Shown here in pieces: positions 28,173 through 37,053 of a stretch of 64,000 nucleotides of DNA. The translations under genes were made by a program, and so were the position numbers. Origin of the DNA: an endosymbiont 'TC1' of Trimyema compressum (lineage in GTDB: Bacteria; Bacillota; TC1); contig NZ_CP014606.1 in assembly GCF_001584725.1 (NCBI RefSeq), positions 1,207,501-1,271,500 of the forward strand. The letters are read 5' to 3'. Under the pieces are notes generated by a model. That model saw nothing but the letters and a program-made list of their open reading frames with translations. It was not told the DNA's origin and made no database searches. Within the stretch, counting starts at the first letter, position 1; each line of letters starts with the position of its first letter.

Positions 28173-29298
28173 CTATTTCTGTACAGATATTTTTCGTACT
28201 GCCAAGTATCTTGGTAATTTCATTAGTATAGGGCTAATAGCAACAAAAATAATAATAACTCCACTTAGCACCATACTAAAACTTACAGGTAAATTAGCGG
28301 CATTAACCATACCTCCTCTTCCGGCTTTTAAAGCACCAAATAGGATACCTGCTAAAACAACACCGTAGGGACTTCGTTGCCCTAATAATGCAACAGCAAG
28401 TGCTTCATGGCCGTAATTAAACAAAAAGGCTTCTCTAAGGCGGGTGCTGACTGCCCATAATCTCCCCCCCACATTGGCACCACCCATTCCCGCTAAGCCA
28501 CCCGCTATTAAAACCAGTAGTATTTGGCATGGTAACTACATTCATGCCGGAGTGACGTGCTAAAATTGGATTACCTCCTAAAATCCGATTATTTAAGCCA
28601 ACGGGGGTTCTAAATAAGACAAAATGTGCAATAATAGCTAATACTAATGCAATTGCAATTCCCAAATGGAGTCTTGAGCCACTTAAAATTAAAGGTAAAT
28701 GGGCTGAAGTTACAATTTGAGCAGATTGAGGTGCAAATCCATTAGCTTCTTTAAGTGGTCCCTGGACAAGAGCTCTTAAAACACCAATGGCTATATCATT
28801 TAACAAAATAGCTGTAATAATAATGTTGGTATTATGTTTTGCATTAAAATATCCTGGAATAAAAGCCCAGAAAACGCCACCTAAAAAGCCGGGGCCAATA
28901 AACAAAGGGGAACATGAATTGCTGGGTGGTATTCCTTGAAAATTAACTGCCACTACAGTTGCAAAAATACCTCCAAAAATAATTTGACCTTCTGCTCCAA
29001 GATTCATAATATTTGCCCTTGCAGCAATTGCAATTCCCAGTCCAGTCATAATTAAAGGAATAGCTCTATTCAAACTATTACCAATGTTGTTTAGATTTCC
29101 AAAAGCACTTTCAAATAGAGAGGAATAAGCTAAAACAATAGAACCACCTTGAATTTTTATAATAATGCTAACAACGAGTAAAGAAAAAATTACAGTTATA
29201 ACTGGTACTAATATATTAAATATTTTCTGAAACTTTCTGACAAGATCATCAAGCTGATCATAATTGACTGTTGTCTTTTCCTTATTAAAAGATTCCAT
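28173..29298 (-). pseudogene. BMP-type ABC transporter permease 1 (NupP-like), broken
   Basis: The first 250 codons from 29298 are open and include several membrane helices and AIAARANIMNLGAEGQIIFGG, a hallmark of this permease family. Near 28520 the frame shifts. The other frame continues LLVLIAGGLAGMGGANVGGRL and REAFLFNYGHEALAVALLGQ to the end at 28173. A single indel therefore splits an otherwise well preserved gene of about 375 codons. A run of seven C follows at 28464 but is not itself the break. Confidence 0.85.
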
Positions 29299-29307
29299 AA
29301 CAACCTC

Positions 29308-30828
29308 CTATTCATGGATTGCTTTTGTACCAAGCATCATTGTCCCAATTTCAGGAATGCTAGCTATATTCCCTTCAACCTCGCCCATTATTTCCCCTTG
29401 ATGCATAACTAAAATCCTATCACTTAAAGAAATTAGTTCTTCTAATTCTGTTGAAACTAAAAGAATTCCTTTTTGCTTTTTTCGTTCTTCCATTATTTTG
29501 TGATGAATAAATTCAATAGCACCAATATCAAGACCATGAGTAGGATGACAGGCAATTAATAATTCATGCTGTCTTTCAACTTCTCTCGCAATTACGACTT
29601 TTTGCTGATTGCCTCCACTCATATTACCTACTTGGGTTTCTGGGCTTTTAGCCTTAATCATATAATTCTCAATAACTGTCTTTACTTTTTCCTTAATAAC
29701 TTTAAAATTCAAGACACCTCTTTTAGAATAGGGTTCTTTCCATTCCTCTTTAAGAATAAAATTATCACTAACTGAAAAATCTAAAGCCAGTCCTTCAACC
29801 TGTCTTTGAAATGGAATATTGGAGATACCTTTCTCTAATATATTTTTAGGAGTCAAATGATCGAGAGATTCTCCTGCCATAATAATAATCCCCTATCTTC
29901 TTTTTGTTAAGTCCCATAATAGCTTCAATTAACTCTAGTTGCCCATTCCCATCAACTCCTGCAATACCAAAGACTTCGCCAGCACCAACTGTAAAACTAA
30001 CATCATTTACAGCAACAATGCCCATATCATTTTCCACTGTAAGATGGCTAACACTTAAAATGTCTTTACCTATATTTTGAGGCACTTTATTCATTTCAAG
30101 GGATACTTCTCTACCTACCATTAATCTAGCTACTTCTTCTTCATCTAAATTTTCCACAGGAAAAGTTCCAATAAATGCTGCATCTCTTAAAATACTAATA
30201 CGATTACATATTTCAACTACTTCTCTCATTTTATGAGTAATAAAAATAACTGTATTATCTTTTTCAACCCACGTTTTAAGTACCATAAAAAGTTCATCTA
30301 CTTCTGTTGGTGTCAAAACAGCTGTTGGTTCATCCATGATTAATGTTGTCGCGCCTTTATACAAGGCTTTAATAATTTCAACTTTCTGTTGATCTCCAAC
30401 ACAGAGATTTTGTACTTTCTCATCTAATGGAATTATTAAACCTGTGTTTTTTGAAGAGCCTCTATTTCCTTTCTTGCAACTTTAAAATCTAGAAAAGGCT
30501 CTCTTTTAAGTTTTGTCCCTAAAATAATATTTTCAATAACTGTAAATTTGGGAATTAGCATAAAATGTTGATGAACCATGCCAATTCCAAGTTCTATAGC
30601 CTCTTGAGGAGAATTAATTTCAATAGATTGCCCATCCATTAAAATCTCTTCTTCATCCTTTTTTAAAAGACCATAAAGAATATTCATCAGAGTGCTTTTA
30701 CCAGCACCATTTTCTCCCAATAGAGCGTGGATTTCTCCTTTTGCAAAACCAATAATTGTTATATGATTACAGGCAGTTACACTAGGAAACCGCTTTACAA
30801 TATTCTGCATTTGTATAAAGTCGCCCAT
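29308..30828 (-). pseudogene. BMP-type ABC transporter ATPase (NupO-like, two ABC domains), broken
   Basis: The fragment from 30828 carries the first Walker A (LLGENGAGKSTLMNI) and a Q-loop. A break between about 30436 and 30364 removes its signature region. The second fragment holds Walker B TLIMDEPTAVL and the start of the second ABC domain (VFGIAGVDGNGQLELIEAIMG). A further frameshift near 29880 precedes the last fragment with MSGGNQQKVVIAREVE and the second Walker B. The order and length match the ~510-aa tandem ATPases of nucleoside importers such as NupO. Two or more lesions abolish function. Confidence 0.87.
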
Positions 30829-30848
30829 ATTATAGTCCTCCTTTGTTA

Positions 30849-32591
30849 CTACTCCTTCATAAAACCAAATCTATGAAGAAAAATGAACATACTCAATAAT
30901 TTATTTATAATAGGTTCGCCTTCATTTTTATAACCTAGCTTTTCAGCTACTTCATCAATGCGTATTGACTCCTTTTCAAAATCATCAGCACTTGCATTAG
31001 ACATCATACCGTAAATTTCAAGCGTAAGAACTGCCTCCTCTAGCCCTACTTTCATTACAACGCAGGCTCCTGAATAATTGTCAACGGACTTTAATGCGCC
31101 TAATATTTCTTCACAGTTTTCACCAATGCCAATCAGATATGAAACAGGTGCAGGAAATGATGTAGCAATAGCACCTTCATCAATATGAATTCCAATCATA
31201 TAACCATTAACAATATGGCGTTTCTTATTATGCTTATAACGTTGCACAATAGAAATACGGTTAAGTGACTTTCCTTCATATTCCTCTAAAATGACACCAT
31301 CTTTTATAGGTAATCAGATTTCTTGATAAAATTTCAAGTGACCTCTGCCAAAAATATCAAATAAGTAAACTTTCACCTTAGTGCCATCTGCTGATATTTC
31401 TAAAATATTATCTGAGAGGTCCTCAGCCTTCAAGTCATCTAAACCCATTACACTTTTTTCCACCATATTAGAATAGTCTATCTGAACCTGCCTAAGAATT
31501 TTCCGGTTTTTAACCACTAATTCTCCCTTTTGAAAGACGTACTTTGGTTTAATTTTACTGAGACTATCTGTCAAAACAATATCAACATAGTGACCTGGTG
31601 CAATTACACCCAATTTATCTTCCGTTCTAAAATGTCTTGCTGTATAGTACGTAGATATTTTAATTGCCTTAATAGGTGCAATTCCCATAGTAACTGCTTT
31701 TGTAATAAAAAAGTCCATATGCCCCTTTGTTTTCATATGATTAAAAGATAAATTATCTGAGCAAAACATAAAATTATCCAACGGATATTTTTTATTTACA
31801 ATTGCAGTTAAAAGATTTTAAACTTTACCTACTCCAAATTTAATTTGAGTAGCAAAACCATAACGTAAACTTTTAGCTATATCATCACTGTTCCAAACAT
31901 CATGATTATTATTAGCACCAATAGCTGGTATTATGTTTAAATCATTGTCAGACAATGTAGTCAAACCCCAGTGTCCATTGACAAGACCTCCAGCTACTTT
32001 AGCGCAAGCCATAGCTTCCATGCTTTCGGCATTTTCAGAACTATACGTAAAGTGGTCAAACTCTCCAAGGCCTATAACAGGTTCTTCATTCAGCAGTGCC
32101 TTTGTAGTCTCTAACTCAACTTTCTTGGCTGGAGCAAAAGCAAAAATTCGATAGGGAAGATTCTGGTAATTTTTAAAAAGTCCTTTTGCAGCTTCAACGC
32201 CTTTATCTTTAGCTGAGCCAATAAAATCTAGAAATTCCACAAAACATGTAGTTGTTCCGCAAGGAACCATAACCTCACCTAAGGCAACGGGATTAACTAA
32301 CTGAGATTCAAAATGAAAATGCGCATCAATTAAACCAGGAATGGCATAAAGATTTTCACCATCAAATTAATCTTTTACTTTAACAATTGCCTTATCAGGG
32401 TTAATGGCTACAATTTCGCCATCATTAATTAAAATTGAACCTTCATAAACAGTTTCACCTAAAATATCTAAAATTCTTAGATTATTAATTAATAAGTCTG
32501 CTTCTTTTCTACCTCGAATAACCTTAAATTGATTCTTGATTTTTTCCAATTGTTTATCTTCCGGACTTGTCATAACATCCTCCTTTTTCAT
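30849..32591 (-). pseudogene. ade: Adenine deaminase, broken
   Basis: Ade converts adenine to hypoxanthine and ammonia. The N-terminus (from 32591) reads ADLLINNLRILDILGETVYEG. After a stop at 32367 the next parts give IPGLIDAHFHFESQLVNP (metal-binding HxH) and VPCGTTTCFVEFLDF. Then, from 31781, come SDNLSFNHMKTKGHMDFF, AIKISTYYTARHF and GVIAPGHYVDIVL, and from 31247 the C-terminal RHIVNGYMIGIHIDEGAIATSF and LEIYGMMSNASADD. At least three interruptions lie within about 580 codons. Together with the adjacent importer it formed a purine uptake and salvage operon. Confidence 0.87.
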
Positions 32592-32637
32592 AAAAACATT
32601 TTCGTTTAAATTACTACTGATACCCTCAATAGAAGGT

Positions 32638-32663
32638 CTGTTAGTTTTTAACGAGTTTGACAG
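32638..32663. promoter_or_regulatory. Imperfect palindromic repeat, site 1 (CTGT...ACAG)
   Basis: CTGTTAGTTTTTAACGAGTT followed by TGACAG. It matches the site at 32708-32732 in sequence and orientation, 70 bases away. The region 32592-32957 (366 bases) is the divergent control region between ade and the HEAT-like gene and holds no other gene that I see. Confidence 0.5.
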
Positions 32664-32707
32664 TTCAGATTCTCGGCTTTATTTGATTATAAAATTGTTT
32701 AGAATTA

Positions 32708-32732
32708 CTGTAGATTTTTACGAGTTTTACAG
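32708..32732. promoter_or_regulatory. Imperfect palindromic repeat, site 2 (CTGT...ACAG)
   Basis: CTGTAGATTTTTACGAGTTT followed by TACAG. Both sites share CTGT-N-AG-N-TTTTTA-ACGAGTTT-ACAG and have CTGTA/TACAG-like inverted ends. The spacing suits two dimers of one regulator upstream of the decayed purine operon. No known box was recognised. Confidence 0.5.
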
Positions 32733-32891
32733 AAAAGATTTTCGTTATTTAGATTTGGATTTTGAATTGAAGGAATTAAGAAAGTATCCCTGTATTTAAC
32801 TGCATTAAAACATATTACTTTATGATTGTCAACACAATTTCTGAAACTTTGTTTCTTTTAATTATTTTTAAGGAAACAAATGCCAACTTAA

Positions 32892-32920
32892 CTGCCAAAA
32901 CATCTACACTATGCTATAAT
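32892..32920 (+). promoter_or_regulatory. Predicted promoter of the HEAT-like gene
   Basis: An extended -10 TGCTATAAT (TATAAT at 32915-32920) with a weak CTGCCA at 32892-32897, 17 bases upstream. Confidence 0.5.
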
Positions 32921-32957
32921 AAAGCAAATTAACAATAATATTAATGAAGGAGCAACT

Positions 32958-33476
32958 ATGGATAAATTAGAAAAAAGAGGTTATTTAGACAAAGATTATC
33001 TCCCTCATTCCTTATCGACAACTGCGTTACTAAAGTCATTAGAATCAGCAAAACCTCAAGCACGAACAGCTGCAGCTTATTTGCTAAGTGAAAGACAAGA
33101 TATTGATGAAGCTTCGTTAGCAAAACCCTTACTTAAAACCTTGCAATTTGAAAAAGCCCTTTATACGAAAATCGAGCTTTGCAGAACTCTAGAAAAAGGC
33201 TCCTCAGCAACCATAAATGAAATATTACCTTATTTAGGCATCATAGGAAACAATCAACATCACAGCCTTCCAGCAAGAGTATCAAAAAAGCAAAGTTATC
33301 CCTTGCCTCGAGATATTATTGCTAGAACAATAGGACATATGAAACCAGAAAATATTTCAACACTATTTAAAGGCTTAAAAAACCTGCCACTTGAACAAAC
33401 ACGTGAACTAATTGATGCTATTGGCTTTCTCTGTTTTTATAACCAAATAATTAATGAAGAAAATTGTGTTAAGTAA
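32958..33476 (+). CDS. HEAT-repeat-like alpha-helical protein, C-terminally truncated
   Basis: A 172-aa soluble, nearly all-helical protein. Paired helices such as LLKSLESAKPQARTAAAYLLSE (residues about 26-47) resemble HEAT repeats of the bacterial lyase/phycobilisome-linker-like class, which act in protein-protein contacts. I cannot name a function. AAGGAG lies 5 bases before the ATG. Beyond the TAA at 33474 the same frame runs on with further plausible helix sequence. A frameshift then leads to a stop at 33669, so the present ORF seems to be the N-terminal three quarters of an older gene. Confidence 0.65.
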   Translation: MDKLEKRGYLDKDYLPHSLSTTALLKSLESAKPQARTAAAYLLSERQDIDEASLAKPLLKTLQFEKALYTKIELCRTLEKGSSATINEILPYLGIIGNNQHHSLPARVSKKQSYPLPRDIIARTIGHMKPENISTLFKGLKNLPLEQTRELIDAIGFLCFYNQIINEENCVK

Positions 33477-33669
33477 TTAATTAATCACTACTATATCCAT
33501 ATTAATGATGCCATAACACGTTGGAAAATTACCCTTGCTCTATCTAGTTTTTACACTGCCACAGCAAAAACAACTAGAAATAATTATTGAGACTGATAAT
33601 GAACCTCTCATTATTAATGAGGCAAGACGTTCCATAACCATACAGAATACACGAAGAGAAAAAGAGTAA
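33477..33669 (+). pseudogene. Ghost C-terminus of the HEAT-like gene
   Basis: After the stop at 33474-33476 the same frame gives NDAITRWKITLALSSF. A shift near 33555 then gives LPQQKQLEIIIETDNEPLII and NEARRSITIQNTRREKE, ending with TAA at 33667-33669 immediately inside the terminator stem. The composition matches the preceding helical protein. Confidence 0.6.
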
Positions 33670-33688
33670 CTCGATGGGTTACTCTTTT
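33660..33688. terminator. Bidirectional terminator holding both stop codons
   Basis: AAAAGAGTAAC (33660-33670) pairs with GTTACTCTTTT (33678-33688). The original stop codons of both convergent genes (TAA at 33667-33669 on plus, and 33679-33681 on minus) lie in the two arms of the stem. Confidence 0.85.
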
Positions 33689-34160
33689 ATATAGACTACA
33701 ACCTTTGTTAATAGCTCAGACGAGGACACTTCCAGTGCTGAATTCAAATAATACTCATACGTAATATCAGCTGAAGTTAATCCTTTTTTAGCCATGCATT
33801 CAGCTATTTTATTATAAGTATTCATCAGCTTTCCATAAGGCCCCTTATGAATAGCTACAACAGCTTTTCCTTCAATTATTCCCCCATTTTAATCAGCTTA
33901 TCTTCTACTATATCGTAAGATATTAACCACCCTAGATGCACATTTAAAGCATTTTTATCAAAGCCAAAATAGGCAGCAAAAGGTCCGCCAATAGGTTTAA
34001 TATCTTGCTCTTGGAGATAATTAGAAATTTCTATAAATGTTTTGTCCAAAAGCTTAGGTAATGCTTTCATTGTAGTAATAGTCTTAATATAAGCGGTTCT
34101 CTTAGGAATTTGTTCCTCTAATTTGATATCCGCAAATAACCCCCCCTCATATTTATTCAC
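33679..34160 (-). pseudogene. GyrI-like effector-binding protein 1, single frameshift
   Basis: The GTG at 34160 opens NKYEGGLFADIKLEEQIPK, continuing to DNALNVHLGWLIS and stopping after LIKMGE at 33891. With one extra G in the GGGGG run at 33891-33895 the frame continues GIIEGKAVVAIHKGPYGKLM and LTSADITYEYYLNS to TAA at 33679. The rebuilt protein is about 160 aa with the fold of AraC-effector/GyrI small-molecule-binding domains, including the typical HKGPY. It overlaps the next GyrI-like gene by 8 bases. Confidence 0.8.
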
Positions 34161-34778
34161 TATCTTTAACTTGATAGCGTAATGCTGTTCTTAATTTTTC
34201 TGGAGCTATTCTTCTAGAATCTGAAAGATAAATTTCCTTATGAACATTATTCACTCTCTCAAGACCATTAGCTTCACAATAACTATCCATAATATCAAAG
34301 GTTTCATATTCTTTATTATATGGCCCAATATGCATCATTTGAACACAATGTCCTTCCGTAATTGTTTCAATTTTTAAGCGTTTAATCATTTCTGAATCAA
34401 CCTTTTTAGTAATCATTTTAAGAATTTTTTGAAACAACTCAGCACTGAGGAAATCAGGCTGTCTAATCATCATTCTATAAACAAACTTATCTTTATTCAG
34501 TCCTTCTCTTATATTGCCACCATCCTCAGAATGCCAAAATCCTTCTAAAGGAAATATACTATAATCAAAGTATCCCTCTGGAACAATACCTTTTTTAGGT
34601 AGCATTTTCAAAGTATAAGAAAAAGCATGCAATGTTCCTATTACATCTGTGTAAGCAGGATTGCTGGGACTCCCTTGACCATCAATAACTGCGTATTTCA
34701 TCTCATCTAAATGAATTTCCTCTGGTTTTTCTTTGGTAAATAAATAGCTTTATCATTTTTCTTCCATTCATATTTCAT
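34153..34778 (-). pseudogene. GyrI-like small-molecule-binding protein 2, frameshift near the start
   Basis: The ATG at 34778 (GGAGG 8 bases upstream) reads MKYEWKKNDKAIYLPK, then the frame is lost in an A-rich run. One base restores KPEEIHLDEMKYAVIDGQG, and the rest (182 codons) is open: SIFPLEGFWHSEDGG, HIGPYNKEYETFDIMD and RTALRYQV. This is the COG4832-type GyrI-like family seen alone or beside transcription regulators. An internal start at 34701 could yield a slightly shortened protein. The motif HIGPY in both genes marks them as a tandem pair. Confidence 0.8.
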
Positions 34779-34993
34779 AACTTTACCTCCTCAAATTCCT
34801 CTATATTACTATAGTAAAGTATACCGCACTGTTAGAGTCAATGTAATTTTAAAGTTATAATAGATTTATAAAAAAGGCAATTATAATTTCTCATTACAAT
34901 AAAATAAAAAACAGTCTCTAAGCGAATACTTTTAGGTTGTTTTATAATTTATTGCTTCAAATACTCTTCTAATATTAACTGATTTTTTGTTAT

Positions 34994-35682
34994 TTAAGTT
35001 GCATCATCCACACCCACATATCTAAAATGCCAAGGCTCAAAAATCACACCTGTAATATCTTCTTTGCCTTTAGGATAGCGCAATATAAAACCATATTTAT
35101 AGCTATTATCTTTTAACCATTTAGCTGCATCAGTATCTGCAAGACCATCATCTAAAACCTGATAACTTGGTGTCACAATATCCAGTGCCAATCCCATATT
35201 ATGTTCACTGGTGCCAGGGTAAGCCACCGCTTTCTTGGCTTCCTAAATAGCTTCTTCTTTCGAAAGTCCTTCTTCTTTATGGCCACTTACTTGATCATTA
35301 AATAACGCAGTCTGTTTTTCAATAGATCGGCAAGCTGAACAAATAAGTAATGATACACCATCTTTTATTCCATCGTTTAGCATTTTATCTAATTCAGAAA
35401 CAATCCGTTCATCTACTAAATAGCCACTGCTATGAGTTGCAAGTGTCGGTGCATAATTATTTGGTAAGGGATTATCCTGATTAACCAGCATTAAATTCCA
35501 CTCAGATTTTCTAGTGACTTGAGCCTCCTGCTGAAGAGCTTAAGTAAATTCTTGCTTTTCAGCAGAATTGCCTTTAACTAAATTAAATACTAAAAACCCA
35601 ATGCCTGCGATTAATACGATAAGCAATATAATAAAAAAGGGTTTTTACTCTTCCTTCTTTTACTAGTTACATATATAGCCAT
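34994..35682 (-). pseudogene. VanY-like D-alanyl-D-alanine carboxypeptidase, broken
   Basis: VanY-type peptidases trim the terminal D-Ala of peptidoglycan stems. The ATG at 35682 starts a signal anchor (residues ~16-35) whose frame is lost at a run of six T near 35635. An in-frame TAA interrupts at about 35540 and a TAG at 35243-35245. The rest keeps the catalytic core intact: LICSACRSIEKQTALFN, TSEHNMGLALDI (His/Asp zinc ligands) and EPWHFRYVG (last His ligand). The gene therefore carries one frameshift and two stops. Confidence 0.85.
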
Positions 35683-35695
35683 AATAGTCTTCCTT

Positions 35696-36482
35696 TCATT
35701 TAAAATAAACGTCTAAAGTCTTTTTCAATGCCTCATTAAAAAAGTGCAGATTATGTTCACCAGCCCACTCTTCATAAGTAAAATCAAAGTCAAACTTCTC
35801 TATCTGGTCTTTAAAGCGACTATTATCTTTATAGTATACAACATCCTCTGTTCCACAGCTCATATATATTCTAGGCTTACACTTAGCTTCATTTATCTTC
35901 TTTGCTAGCTCTAAAATTTCATATTCAGGTTTCCATTCTAATCGCGGCCCAAAAATACTTTTAAAGTCATTATTGATTTGTTCTCCAAACCCCTCAATAA
36001 CCTGACTTTCGTTTTCTCTCTGAAATATCAATCCCTCTTTTAAAAATAATCCAGCTGCAGAAATAGCACCACAAAAACCATAATTTTCCGGTTTTGTCAG
36101 AGCTATTTTCAAGGCCCCATACGCTCCCCATAGAAGCGCCAATAATCCCTGTATCTTCTCTTTTTGAAGATATATTAAATACCTGTGTTTACAGACTTCA
36201 GGTAACTCATCAGCCACATAAGAAAAGAATTTTTGTCCATAAACCATATCGGTATAAAAACTTCTACTTACGGCAGGCATAACAAATATAGACTGGTAAT
36301 CTAAAGCATATAGTGGTAATAATGTATAATCTGCCCAATTATTGTGATTGCCTTTTAAACCATGTAGCAGATATGTAATTTGATAAGGTTTATCTCGATG
36401 GAGTCCGTCTGGAATAAAAACTGCAATACTCGTATCCATTTCTAAGAACTCAGAAAAAATTGCCTTTTAAAATCATCTTCAT
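35696..36482 (-). pseudogene. Esterase-D-like alpha/beta hydrolase with compensating frameshifts
   Basis: From 36439 a 247-codon frame is open (ITYLLHGLKGNHNNWADYT, WGAYGALKIALTKPENYG, SCGTEDVVYYKDNSRFKDQ, late WAGEHNLHFF). It looks like an intact putative esterase. However, about 28 codons (roughly 36110-36200) are read in the wrong frame: RYLIYLQKEKIQGLLALLW replaces the hidden FNISSKREDTGIIGASMG. The nucleophile serine motif GASMG (36140-36126) is therefore out of frame. Upstream, MKMILK at 36482 and AIFSEFLEMDTSIA are also separated by an indel. Three lesions in all, so the product would be catalytically dead. Confidence 0.82.
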
Positions 36483-36503
36483 TCTCTCCTTTACACGTTG
36501 CAC

Positions 36504-36538
36504 ATAAAAATATAGAGCTGGAATACACCAGCTCTATA
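36504..36538 (-). terminator. Intrinsic terminator of the broken gene at 36541
   Basis: TATAGAGCTGG and CCAGCTCTATA form a perfect 11-bp stem with a 6-base loop (36511-36538). On the minus strand a T-run follows. Confidence 0.85.
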
Positions 36539-36540
36539 AA

Positions 36541-37043
36541 TTAGCTTTTTAATTGCTCAATAATAAATGCCTCAATTGACAAACCATCAATTTTTGGCGT
36601 TGCATCATCTCCATAAGGGTTTACTTGTAACTTAAAAAAATTAATATACAATTGCCATTTTTCCTTATAAATTGTTTCGAAAATACCAGGAATAAAAATA
36701 ATCTCTAAATTCTCTTTTACATAAGGTAAAAATTGATCAGGATTAAGTTGCTTAATTGGCGCCAACATCATGTTAGTCAATGAAAGGTCTTCTAACATCC
36801 ACATGTTATTATTCCAAAATCGACCTTCATCCTTTGTTTTTTAGAAAGAATTTCTCTGTTTGTAATGGCACTCAATACCTTGCGAATAGATTCCTCATTA
36901 AAGAACTCTGAAAAAAGCACCTTCATTTCTTTTCGGGCGCCAATTTCAGTCAAATATGTATCACTGACTTTTTCTTTCTATGACGTGCTTTGCCATAAAA
37001 ATAGCATCATCTCTAAAACTTCAGCATTAATTTTAATGTTCAT
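36541..37043 (-). pseudogene. Unrecognised protein, broken (paralogue of 17162-17700)
   Basis: From the ATG at 37043: NIKINAEVLEMMLFLWQSTS, an in-frame TAG, then KEKVSDTYLTEIGARKEMK and ESIRKVLSAITNREIL. A frameshift near 36845 follows. The last part is open: DEGRFWNNNMWMLED, LAPIKQLNPDQF, EIIFIPGIFE and KWQLYINFFKL. It parallels the gene at 17162 block by block, but lacks about seven residues in the middle. The lesions differ from those of the other copy, so each decayed independently. No known family recognised. Confidence 0.75.
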
Positions 37044-37053
37044 GATTTTCTCC

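Noticed and set aside
28464-28470. Runs of seven to eight C (28464, 27811, 48897) as phase-variation switches
   Set aside because: The 28464 run is not the site of the frame break, the 48897 run is in frame, and the host genes have other lesions that switching could not repair.
32592-32830. Purine riboswitch upstream of ade
   Set aside because: The conserved three-way-junction core of the family is not visible; only short repeats are present.
36541-37043. Readthrough or pyrrolysine decoding of the in-frame TAG
   Set aside because: The gene also has a frameshift, and its paralogue has Glu at this position; simple decay explains both.
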